Origin: Phenylobacterium sp.
GTDB lineage: Bacteria; Pseudomonadota; Alphaproteobacteria; Caulobacterales; Caulobacteraceae
DNA length: 7,821 nucleotides
Direction of reading: 5' to 3'
Assembly (NCBI GenBank): GCA_019264505.1
Contig: JAHUZY010000211.1
Location: 1-7,821, forward strand
The translations under genes and the position numbers were made by a program. Under the pieces are notes generated by a model, which was not told the origin of the DNA, ran no database searches, and saw only the letters and a list, made by a program, of their open reading frames with translations. This document shows, piece by piece, positions 1-4,811 of the stretch (positions within the stretch are counted from its first letter, which is position 1; each line of letters starts with the position of its first letter).

Positions 1-645
1 GCCCAGAAGCGTGCTCAGCGCGAACAGGACGGCTCGGAGGTCAAGTCGGTCGACCTGGAGCGCCTCATCGCCGAAGGCCTGACCCTGATCGAACGCCGCA
101 ACGCCTTCGAGTTCATGCGCGATCAGGCGGCCGACCAGTTCGAAACCCACCTTCGCACAGCCTGGCGGCCCCGCACGGGCTCGATGGTCAACCGCAAGGC
201 CCTGACCTCGGCGATGATCGACAGCCGCGACTTCATCGCCGCGCGCAAACGCGCCGAGAACGAGGTGATGCTGCCCGCCGGCGCCAAGGTCGCCTTCACC
301 GGCGGAACGGAGTTCAACGACCATCAAGCCATCTGGGCGGCGCTGGACCGGGTCTGGGCCAAACATTCCGACATGGTGCTGCTGCATGGCGGATCGCCCA
401 GGGGCGCCGAGCGCATCGCCGCCTGCTGGGCCGGCAATCGCAAGGTCGCACAGGTGGCGTTCAAACCGGACTGGACCCGGCATGCGAAGGCGGCGCCGTT
501 CAAGCGCAACGACCAGCTGCTCGAGGTGCTGCCAATTGGGGTGGTGGTGTTCCCGGGCTCCGGCATCTCAGACAATCTCGCCGACAAGGCCCGCAAGATG
601 GGGATTCCGCTGTTCGACTTCCGCAAGGGCGGCGGTGGCGGGTGA
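1..645 (+). CDS. DUF2493 (SLOG-like) protein, 5' end outside window
   Basis: The reading frame is open from base 1 to the TGA at 643-645, giving 214 visible residues; the true start lies upstream. The C-terminal half has the DUF2493 pattern, a Rossmann/SLOG-like fold thought to bind nucleotides: strand plus FTGGTEFNDH at visible residues 99-108, LLHGGSPRGAER at 127-138 and a late VVVFPGSG at 181-188. The first 60 or so visible residues are charged and helical (LIERRNAFEFMRDQAADQF). The biochemical role is not established; genes of this family are common ICE and plasmid cargo. The protein ends in a glycine run. The GC-rich sequence over the stop (GGCGGCG at 628-634 against CGCCGCC at 647-653) could fold as a hairpin between this gene and the convergent gene that follows after 18 bases. 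Confidence 0.85.
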   Translation, partial: AQKRAQREQDGSEVKSVDLERLIAEGLTLIERRNAFEFMRDQAADQFETHLRTAWRPRTGSMVNRKALTSAMIDSRDFIAARKRAENEVMLPAGAKVAFTGGTEFNDHQAIWAALDRVWAKHSDMVLLHGGSPRGAERIAACWAGNRKVAQVAFKPDWTRHAKAAPFKRNDQLLEVLPIGVVVFPGSGISDNLADKARKMGIPLFDFRKGGGGG

Positions 646-663
646 GCGCCGCCGCCTTCGGCC

Positions 664-1053
664 CTATGCCGTCTTGAGCGGCGCAAGATCGAGCGCAGCC
701 TCTATGCCGCGCTCGGCGAGCACCCACTTGCCATCCTCCAGCGTGGCGCTGTCGCTCACGATGGCGAACGACCACTTCCCGACCGCGCCGGTCGACTTGT
801 TCACGCGATGGCCGCTCGCTGCCCAGAACGTCGGTGCGCCGACGGCCGGATCGAGCAGCTCCTCAGCCGTCAGAGCATAGTGGATGTCCTCCACTACACC
901 GTCATAGGTCTTGCCCCGATCCACCACGGTGACCTGATCACCCACCGACAGCGGACAGGCCGCCGCCGCGATCTGCTGGCGAAGCGTGGCGATCTCCGCC
1001 TGGGCTCCGAGGAAGCGCCGTTTGGCATCATCGAGTCGATCTTCGTCGGTCAT
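664..1053 (-). CDS. Hypothetical 129-aa protein, coiled-coil N-terminus
   Basis: I do not recognise a named family. The stop is TAG at 664-666. Two ATG codons stand in tandem, at 1056 and 1053; the second is preferred because the purine-rich AGGGA lies 6 bases before it, but only 3 before the first. Residues about 5-32 (DEDRLDDAKRR, then AEIATLRQQIA) look like a short coiled coil. A compact beta-rich part follows, with VGDQVTVVDRGKTYDGVVEDIHY-type spacing over about residues 37-59, reminiscent of KOW or SH3-like barrels, and a further WSFAIVSDSA and GKWVLAERG strand pattern at the end. No signal peptide or membrane segment is visible. It faces the DUF2493 gene tail to tail and diverges from the 53-aa gene. 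Coding character is judged from amino-acid composition and the plausible start; the function is unknown. Confidence 0.65.
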   Translation of the reverse strand: MTDEDRLDDAKRRFLGAQAEIATLRQQIAAAACPLSVGDQVTVVDRGKTYDGVVEDIHYALTAEELLDPAVGAPTFWAASGHRVNKSTGAVGKWSFAIVSDSATLEDGKWVLAERGIEAALDLAPLKTA

Positions 1054-1223
1054 CATCCGTCCCTGCAGTGCCCACCCGCGCTCTCATAGCCGCAATCCTT
1101 GGTCCAGATCCCGACCTTCAACAATCAACCCGTGAAGGGTCCGCTAAGCAGAGCTTGCGGCCGCTGGGCTGACGCCGGCGCGGTGATCGCGGCCGTGTTC
1201 CGGACGCTTCGGGCGCCTGTCGA

Positions 1224-1253
1224 GCGGGGATGGTCCCCGCCTCCAGACAGGAG
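1224..1253 (+). promoter_or_regulatory. Two adjacent leader hairpins; the second contains the ribosome binding site
   Basis: GCGGGGA at 1224-1230 pairs perfectly with TCCCCGC at 1234-1240 around a 3-base loop. Immediately after, CTCC at 1241-1244 can pair with GGAG at 1250-1253, which is part of the AGGAG Shine-Dalgarno site (1249-1253) of the 53-aa gene. The second helix is only 4 base pairs, so any masking of the site would be weak unless it stacks on the first hairpin. Regulation by this structure is inference. Confidence 0.4.
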
Positions 1254-1261
1254 CCGGTACG

Positions 1262-1423
1262 ATGTCGCTTTCTCTCGCCCAACGCAGCGCCTGGAGCCTC
1301 GCCAAGACCCTGATGGTCTGCGTCACCCTCTTCAAGGCCGGTTCGGGGTTCGGCGTGATGCCGTCATCCGAGTTCGATGGCGAACCCGAGAGCATCGTTC
1401 ATGAATACGATCCGTGGGCATGA
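1262..1423 (+). CDS. Small 53-aa protein, hypothetical
   Basis: An ATG at 1262 follows AGGAG with an 8-base spacer and runs to TGA at 1421-1423. The predicted protein has a basic, amphipathic N-terminal helix (QRSAWSLAKTLMVCVTLFKAG, about residues 7-27), then a glycine-rich turn, then an acidic tail with MPSSEFDGEPES and ending EYDPWA. This partition into a hydrophobic helix and an ordered acidic tail is not what an arbitrary frame of GC-rich DNA gives, and the ribosome site is the best in this part of the window. The helix may be a peripheral or single membrane segment. I cannot assign a function. It lies ahead of a membrane-protein gene, from which it is separated by two hairpins, so the two are probably not one simple operon. 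Confidence 0.6.
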   Translation: MSLSLAQRSAWSLAKTLMVCVTLFKAGSGFGVMPSSEFDGEPESIVHEYDPWA

Positions 1424-1437
1424 ACCAGCTCTAGCGT

Positions 1438-1463
1438 GCGGGAGCGCAAAACCGCGTTCCCGC
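1438..1463 (+). terminator. Strong hairpin after the 53-aa gene, probable terminator
   Basis: GCGGGAGCGC (1438-1447) pairs with GCGTTCCCGC (1454-1463) over 10 positions with one G-U pair, around the loop AAAACC. It begins 15 bases after the stop of the small gene. There is no T-run after it, so it is at best a weak intrinsic terminator or a 3'-end stabiliser. Confidence 0.45.
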
Positions 1464-1465
1464 CA

Positions 1466-1486
1466 AGCCGCTTTTGCGGCTATACT
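1466..1486 (+). promoter_or_regulatory. Second hairpin overlapping a -10-like TATACT
   Basis: AGCCGC (1466-1471) and GCGGCT (1476-1481) flank a T4 loop. The last T of the stem begins TATACT (1481-1486), a 5 of 6 match to a sigma-70 -10 box. The upstream -35 candidate (TTCCCG, 1457-1462, 18-base spacer) is poor. It could be the promoter of the membrane-protein gene at 1550; evidence is limited to the -10 match and its position. Confidence 0.3.
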
Positions 1487-1549
1487 GACATCCGCGCTGT
1501 GGTGGTGGTGGAGGCGCGACCGTTCCTCTTTGCAACGGAGTGCACCACC

Positions 1550-2002
1550 ATGATCATTCCCGGTCTCGTCGTACTGGTCGTCGCGCTAGGCGTGATGTGC
1601 TGGCTGCTGTTCAACCTCGCCGCCTTCGCGCTGCCCCTGTTCGCCGGTGTGTCGGTCGGGCTGATCGCCATGGACGCCGGCGCCGGTCCCCTCGGCGGCA
1701 TTTTCGTCGGTCTTCTGGTCGGGGCGAGCACGCTCGTCGCGGGCCAACTCGTCTTCACCTTGGCGCCGTCGATCCCGGTAAGACTGGCGGTCGCTGCCCT
1801 GTTCGCGGCTCCCGCAGCCCTCGCGGGCTACCATGCCACGCTTGGCCTGGCCGCGATGGCGATTCCAACTGAAGGATGGCGGCAAGCGTTCGCAATCATC
1901 GGCGGACTCGTCATCGGGTTTACCGCGCTGGCCCGCCTGAGCCTGCCTCGCGAGCGGGTCGAACCCATGGCCGCGCGTGAGATGCGTATGTCCCGGCACT
2001 GA
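1550..2002 (+). CDS. Multi-pass inner-membrane protein, hypothetical
   Basis: The frame is open upstream to 1436, but the ATG at 1550 is chosen: GGAG lies about 9 bases before it, and a hydrophobic segment begins at once (MIIPGLVVLVVALG). The 150-aa product has about five membrane segments: roughly residues 4-20, 22-42, 48-72, 76-104 (long, with GYH inside it) and 112-131. A basic cytoplasmic tail follows (RLSLPRERVEP to RMSRH). No catalytic motif is visible, and glycine and alanine dominate the helices. I do not recognise the family; small membrane proteins of unknown role are common in alphaproteobacterial ICEs. It stands alone, with a hairpin-rich leader upstream and a long gene-free stretch downstream. 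Stop codon TGA at 2000-2002. Confidence 0.75.
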   Translation: MIIPGLVVLVVALGVMCWLLFNLAAFALPLFAGVSVGLIAMDAGAGPLGGIFVGLLVGASTLVAGQLVFTLAPSIPVRLAVAALFAAPAALAGYHATLGLAAMAIPTEGWRQAFAIIGGLVIGFTALARLSLPRERVEPMAAREMRMSRH

Positions 2003-2622
2003 TGGGTGCTCCGGACGCGCGAAGCCGCCAGACTGGCTGAAGCGGTGCAGGCGCTCTGCGTCGGGCGTTGGGGATACGGGAAACCTGATCTGCGGCGCAG
2101 GGCCATGCTCCAAAGGCGGAAAAGCGACGGTGTCGTGGAACGATCCTGCTTGGGCGCTCGCGCTCCCGGGGGACGTTTGGCGGCTCGGGGCAACGCTTCA
2201 CCGGCCGAAAACCCGGGGTAGGAACGGGTCGGGCAGCGTTCGGCGCGTGGACCCGATACGCCGACTTACACGCTGGACTGGCCGGAACTTCTACGCCGGA
2301 CGTTTCGCCTTGCTTGGCGGTTGGCAAGTTCGCCAGGTCTGTCGTCGGATCGGCTGTCAAAGCACGCCCCGTCCGCGGTCTCTTGATGGGCTGATCTGGC
2401 CGAAGGACGGCTTCGCCTCGAGCGCCTCAGCCGCAACGTCGTTCGTCCGACTTTCTTCCCCGGCCCTTCGGGCCTCCTCACGGGACAAGAAAGTCTCCCG
2501 ACCGACATCCTCCGCTGCGCTGCGGCCCTGTCGGGTGCGTCGTCGCTCGCCTTGCGGCCCGTCGATCGCCATCGAGGCCGCGATGGGCGCGGTGCTCGAG
2601 ACACCATCCAAGGAGAACGACC
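2003..2622. other. 620-base gene-free stretch with inverted repeats
   Basis: No frame here has a credible combination of start site and protein-like composition; the long open frames crossing it also cross the DUF736 gene in the wrong frame and are rich in Arg, Pro and Ser. It contains a nested inverted repeat (2449-2495), a dyad CCATCG/CGATGG (2569-2574 and 2581-2586) and many smaller GC-rich pairings, mostly in the 240 bases before the DUF736 gene. It may be the promoter and long structured leader of that gene, an origin of transfer, or a noncoding RNA. I cannot choose between these from sequence alone. Confidence 0.5.
2449..2495. repeat. Nested inverted repeat upstream of DUF736
   Basis: GACTTTCTT (2449-2457) and AAGAAAGTC (2487-2495) are perfect 9-base inverted arms. 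Inside them GGCCC (2462-2466) and GGGCC (2470-2474) form a second hairpin with a TTC loop. The outer arms are AT-richer than the surroundings, so they are not a trivial result of GC bias. Possible roles are a protein-binding site, a cruciform or a folded RNA. Confidence 0.6.
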
Positions 2623-2946
2623 ATGGCCACCATCGGCACCTTCAAGAAGAGCGGCAACGAGTTCAATGGCGAGATCGTCACCCTGAGCGTCCAGGCCAAG
2701 GGCGTCCGCATCGTCCCCGAGGCCAACCGCGGCGGCGACAACGCGCCCAGCCACCGGGTCTATGTCGGCCGGGCCGAAATCGGCGCCGCCTGGAGCAAAA
2801 CCTCCAACGAGGGGCGCGACTACCTGGGCCTCAAGCTGGACGATCCCAGCTTCACCGCTCCGATCTACGCCAACCTCTTCGACGACGAGGACGGCGACAC
2901 CTTCAGCCTGATCTGGTCCCGAGCCTCCAAGCGCAACGGCGACTGA
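2623..2946 (+). CDS. DUF736 family protein
   Basis: The 107-aa product matches the DUF736 family along its whole length: MATIGTFKKSGNEFNGEI at the start, then a TLSVQAKGVRIVPE strand, a YVGRAEIGAAWSKTS core at about residues 47-61, the conserved DYLGLKLDDPSF at 66-77, and a YANLFDDEDGDTFSLIWSR ending. The start is secure, with AAGGAG at 2610-2615 and a 7-base spacer. The protein is small, soluble and acidic at its C-terminus. Its biochemical role is unknown; it is one of the most regular passengers of alphaproteobacterial ICEs and conjugative plasmids, which is the main reason for reading the window as such an element. It is transcribed alone, after a long structured leader, and is followed by a strong hairpin facing the convergent XRE gene. 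Confidence 0.95.
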   Translation: MATIGTFKKSGNEFNGEIVTLSVQAKGVRIVPEANRGGDNAPSHRVYVGRAEIGAAWSKTSNEGRDYLGLKLDDPSFTAPIYANLFDDEDGDTFSLIWSRASKRNGD

Positions 2947-2954
2947 GCCGATCA

Positions 2955-2980
2955 CCCCGCCCGGGCCAGCCCGGGCGGGG
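2955..2980. terminator. Perfect 11-bp hairpin between convergent genes
   Basis: CCCCGCCCGGG (2955-2965) and CCCGGGCGGGG (2970-2980) are exact inverted arms with a CCAG loop. It starts 9 bases after the DUF736 stop and lies 42 bases beyond the stop of the minus-strand XRE gene, so it can serve both. The following CTTCGCTT is only weakly T-rich, so termination efficiency is uncertain. Confidence 0.65.
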
Positions 2981-3022
2981 CTTCGCTTGATAGGCGAAGA
3001 CCAGCGGGCATGAGGCGCCGGA

Positions 3023-3268
3023 TCAAGCCGGCGGCGGCGCTCCGGCGTCATGTGATGCGCCGGGTGGCCGCAAGAGATCTGCGGCGTCTACGCCCAGCAC
3101 CCGCGCCAGCCGATCGACGACATCGATGCTCGCGGCATAGACGCATCGCTCCAATGCGCTGATATAGGTCCGGTCGATGTCGGCACGGTGCGCCAACTCT
3201 TCCTGCGAAAGCTCCTGGGCCTGCCGGTAAGTCCTCAGGTTAAGCGCGAGCACCTCTCGTATCTCCAT
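3023..3268 (-). CDS. XRE-family HTH repressor, QseC-like
   Basis: The 81-aa protein is almost only a Cro/CI-type helix-turn-helix domain, residues about 5-65: LALNLRTYRQ for helix 1, LSQEELAHRAD for helix 2, the recognition helix in DRTYISALER, then the stabilising helices SIDVVDRLARVLGV and DAADLL. A short Ala/Pro-rich tail ends it. By size, sequence style and position opposite a short DUF2285 gene it resembles QseC, the regulator that controls qseM and its own gene in Mesorhizobium ICEMlSymR7A. No Shine-Dalgarno sequence precedes the ATG at 3268 (minus-strand GTCTCGTCC before it), so a leaderless or very short transcript is possible, as I recall being reported for qseC. The predicted product probably binds the GAGTATT repeats 24-45 bases upstream. 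Family assignment is firm; the QseC role is inference. Confidence 0.85.
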   Translation of the reverse strand: MEIREVLALNLRTYRQAQELSQEELAHRADIDRTYISALERCVYAASIDVVDRLARVLGVDAADLLRPPGASHDAGAPPPA

Positions 3269-3286
3269 GGACGAGACAGCATGGGC

Positions 3287-3315
3287 TTGTCGAGTATTTC
3301 ACCACGGAGTATTCT
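3287..3315 (+). promoter_or_regulatory. Sigma-70-like promoter with paired GAGTATT repeats
   Basis: TTGTCG (3287-3292) and TATTCT (3310-3315) are each 4 of 6 matches to sigma-70 boxes with an ideal 17-base spacer, directed at the short DUF2285 gene. GAGTATT occurs at 3292-3298 and again at 3307-3313: the first copy touches the -35 box, the second overlaps the -10 box, 15 bases apart start to start. This is a natural place for the divergent XRE protein to repress. The predicted transcript start near 3322 leaves a leader of about 137 bases. Confidence 0.5.
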
Positions 3316-3458
3316 CTACAGACCTCATGCGCGGAGGCGTCGAGCGTGGAAGCAGTCCCCACTTCCTGGCTTCCAGCAGGGCGACGAATTTACCCTGTGG
3401 CCGCGCCATCGCGTTTCGCTCACTCTGCGCTCCAGCCTTCGCTACAAGGCCCGCCGCG

Positions 3459-3716
3459 ATGAACGACCGCCCTTTCCTGGACCAAGCGCCAGACGCGCCC
3501 GAGCTGACCGACTATGATCGCGGTCAGATGCAGACTTATCTGCGCCTGCTGGACGCGGCTGACGAGGGCGCTGACTGGCGCGAAGTGATGCGGATCGTCT
3601 TCGGCCTTGACCCCGACGTCGACACAGGGCGCGCACAAACCCTGTACGACAGCCATCTGGCCCGGGCGCGCTGGATCAGCGCCCAGGGCTATCAAGGTCT
3701 TGTCTGGAGCAAATGA
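3459..3716 (+). CDS. Short stand-alone DUF2285 protein, QseM-like antiactivator candidate
   Basis: The frame is open from 3267, but the ATG at 3459 is preferred: the part before it lacks family character and would overlap the XRE start. The ribosome site is weak (AAGG at 3446-3449, 9 bases before). The 85-aa product has a DUF2285 domain at about residues 15-82: LTDYDRGQMQTYLRLLDA, GADWREVMRIVFGLDP, then DSHLARARWISAQGYQGL. The same pattern recurs in the C-terminus of the two-frame gene downstream (REIAEVIFG, DDHHLRSRTSRLI, GGYRKLL), so the two are paralogous. In ICEMlSymR7A the small DUF2285 protein QseM lies divergent to qseC and inhibits TraR and FseA by binding them. The same location and size here suggest an antiactivator of the FseA-like protein. 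Domain call firm; role inferred from context. Confidence 0.8.
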   Translation: MNDRPFLDQAPDAPELTDYDRGQMQTYLRLLDAADEGADWREVMRIVFGLDPDVDTGRAQTLYDSHLARARWISAQGYQGLVWSK

Positions 3717-3921
3717 CCGCCCCAGGCGCTGTCGCCAGGGAGGCGTTGCGCTGTGCCAGCCAAGGTGCGAGACAATCAGAATCAACGCCCGAGATGAGCA
3801 AAAGGCCTGATCGGTTTTCGCGATCACTTGCTCAGCGTCTCCGGGGTTCAATCTTTCCGTCCGAAACCCGAATCCTCTGCCGCGCGCGCAACTCCAGCGC
3901 GTCTCAGTCAGGGGGATCGTG
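3717..3921. other. 205-base gap with a nested inverted repeat
   Basis: No gene is seen here. TGAGCAA (3795-3801) and TTGCTCA (3828-3834) are perfect inverted arms. Between them TGATCG (3808-3813) and CGATCA (3821-3826) form a second perfect pair around GTTTTCG. The gaps between outer and inner arms are unequal (6 and 1 bases). The structure lies about 90 bases before the activator gene and could be an operator or a leader hairpin. No rho-independent T-run follows it. Confidence 0.5.
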
Positions 3922-4161
3922 ATGTCGAGCAAGCCGAACTGGCGTGATCCGGCCGCCTATCGTCAGGCGGCGCAGCTCCCGGTTGCGGATCTGGCCTGGG
4001 AGTTCCTGCGGCGCGACATCGGCTATCGGCGGGCCTATGCGTCCGCGGTGCGCCACACGCCAGCCGCCGACCTGATCGCGCAGCGCTGGGGCTTGCGATT
4101 TCGCCGTGGACCCACGCCTGGCCGCAGGCGATGCCGAAGTCTATTGGCTTCCGAGCCTTGA
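3922..4161 (+). CDS. FseA-like excision activator, N-terminal frame (DUF6499-like)
   Basis: The ATG at 3922 is chosen over the GTG at 3919 because AGGGGG (3910-3915) then has a 6-base spacer. Residues 1-60 match the DUF6499 'transcriptional regulator' domain: NWRDPAAY, LPVADLAWEFLRRDIGYRRAY and ending with AQRWGLRF. After Phe60 the zero frame degenerates into RRGPTPGRRRCRSLLASEP and stops at TGA 4159-4161, giving a 79-aa short product. If the ribosome slips forward one base at UUU (4099-4101) to UUC (4100-4102), it continues AVDPRLAAGD and so on, giving a 247-aa protein with a C-terminal DUF2285 domain. In Mesorhizobium ICEMlSymR7A, msi172 and msi171 are fused by this same UUU-to-UUC slippage to make FseA, the activator of the excisionase gene rdfS. 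Here the excisionase gene follows directly. Confidence 0.85.
   Translation: MSSKPNWRDPAAYRQAAQLPVADLAWEFLRRDIGYRRAYASAVRHTPAADLIAQRWGLRFRRGPTPGRRRCRSLLASEP
4087..4130 (+). promoter_or_regulatory. Candidate +1 ribosomal frameshift site with flanking elements
   Basis: Zero-frame codons read TGG GGC TTG CGA TTT CGC CGT. Slippage of tRNA-Phe at TTT (4099-4101) onto TTC (4100-4102) enters the frame GCC GTG GAC, which is open to 4666. A purine-rich GGGG (4088-4091) lies 7 bases before the slip codon, a possible internal Shine-Dalgarno-like stimulator. A perfect hairpin, CGCCTG (4115-4120) with CAGGCG (4125-4130), begins 12 bases after the slip. The slip itself matches the known FseA mechanism; the two flanking stimulators are inference, and GC-rich DNA gives such hairpins easily. 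Confidence 0.75.
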
Positions 4162-4666
4162 TCCTCGCCTTGTCCAGCTCGTCGGTGACACGAGCGGACT
4201 GGCCGTCACCACCACATCAGACCTCCCTGCGCGCCAGGTGCGGCGCGCCGATGAGGGCGCCTACGCCAAGCTGGGCCTGCCCACTGGCGCGAGCATAGCT
4301 CTAACTCCGGCCGACCTTCCGGCGGACGCTCCCCTCATGGCGCTGGTTCCGCTCGACGCCAGCGCGCCGACCCGCCTTGAAGCACTGGCGCACTTGTGGC
4401 GCATCCTTCTCGGCCAGTCCTCCGGCACGCCCCCGGGCGACATCAGCCTTTCGCGGCGGGAGCGGCTCGCCATGGCGCTGCGGGCCGTGGACGGCCGTCA
4501 GGCGAGCGCCACCCGCCGCGAGATCGCCGAAGTCATCTTCGGTCCCGACGCGGTGCCTGACGGCGTCGCCTTCGACGACCACCACCTGCGCAGCCGCACG
4601 TCCCGCCTGATCCGCGACGGCCTCGCCATGATCGCTGGCGGCTATCGCAAGCTCCTCAAGCCCTAG
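4103..4666 (+). CDS. FseA-like excision activator, C-terminal frame (DUF2285), +1 frame
   Basis: This is the second half of the two-frame gene. The coordinate given is the first codon (GCC) after the slip; a GTG at 4106 is the only nearby start codon and has no properly spaced ribosome site, so independent translation is unlikely. The 187 residues begin AVDPRLAAGDAEVYWLPS, which continues the WGLRF of the first frame as in single-frame relatives of this family. The last 105 residues or so form the DUF2285 domain: LEALAHLWRILLG, ERLAMALRAVDG, REIAEVIFGPDAVPDG, DDHHLRSRTSRLIRDG and GGYRKLLKP. It has no known enzymatic motif; FseA is reported to activate transcription of the excisionase gene. 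Stop TAG at 4664-4666. An ordinary frameshift mutation is the alternative, but both halves lack any further damage. Confidence 0.85.
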   Translation, partial: AVDPRLAAGDAEVYWLPSLDPRLVQLVGDTSGLAVTTTSDLPARQVRRADEGAYAKLGLPTGASIALTPADLPADAPLMALVPLDASAPTRLEALAHLWRILLGQSSGTPPGDISLSRRERLAMALRAVDGRQASATRREIAEVIFGPDAVPDGVAFDDHHLRSRTSRLIRDGLAMIAGGYRKLLKP

Positions 4667-4677
4667 CATCGACAGGC

Positions 4678-4702
4678 GCGATCCGGGCCTGCGCCGGGTC
4701 GC
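4678..4702 (+). repeat. Hairpin that competes with the following dyad
   Basis: GCGATCCGG (4678-4686) can pair with CCGGGTCGC (4694-4702) over 9 positions with one G-U pair and a 7-base loop. Its right arm shares bases 4695-4702 with the left arm of the next dyad, so only one of the two can form at a time in RNA. It lies 11 bases after the stop of the activator gene. Confidence 0.35.
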
Positions 4703-4728
4703 AAACGCGGACCCTCGTTTCCGACCCG
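4695..4728. promoter_or_regulatory. 13-base inverted repeat between activator and excisionase genes
   Basis: CGGGTCGCAAACG (4695-4707) and CGTTTCCGACCCG (4716-4728) are inverted arms with a single mismatch (C4702 against C4722) and an 8-base spacer. Centre-to-centre half sites lie 21 bases apart, two helical turns, which fits a dimeric DNA-binding protein. There is no T-run, so an intrinsic terminator is less likely. It stands 84 bases before the excisionase start and is a candidate operator for the FseA-like activator or the excisionase itself. Confidence 0.5.
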
Positions 4729-4811
4729 CCTCGACCCTTTCGCACTTCGCCAATCTCGCCTCCGACCGACGGCCGCCCTCGCGGGCCGCCGCAAGCCTTC
4801 GGAGGCCCGAT

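Noticed and set aside
2143..2148. ATCCTG, similar to the core of an RP4-type nick site, in the gene-free stretch
   Set aside because: A six-base match that also occurs several times inside genes of this window; the only flanking dyad is 4 bases. Not enough for an oriT call.
2006..2221. 71-codon plus-strand frame after the membrane gene
   Set aside because: GTG start with no ribosome site; the product is Arg/Ala/Gly-rich with no family-like pattern.
1977..2990. Long plus-strand open frame of 337 codons over the gap and DUF736
   Set aside because: It runs through the DUF736 gene in the wrong frame and has an Arg/Ser/Pro-rich, non-protein-like composition typical of GC-rich shadow frames.
2266..3051. 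Long minus-strand open frame of 261 codons
   Set aside because: Antisense to DUF736 and to the terminator hairpin; overlaps the XRE gene end; composition low in ordered hydrophobic pattern.
3420..3932. Minus-strand open frame of 170 codons
   Set aside because: Lies opposite the short DUF2285 gene, whose family match is clear.
4099..4102. Frame break as a decay mutation or sequencing error
   Set aside because: Possible, but the break falls exactly on the UUU-C slip site known for this family and both halves are otherwise intact; kept as the alternative reading.
4106..4666. Second frame as an independent gene starting at GTG 4106
   Set aside because: No properly spaced ribosome site, and its first residues continue the upstream domain after a +1 slip.
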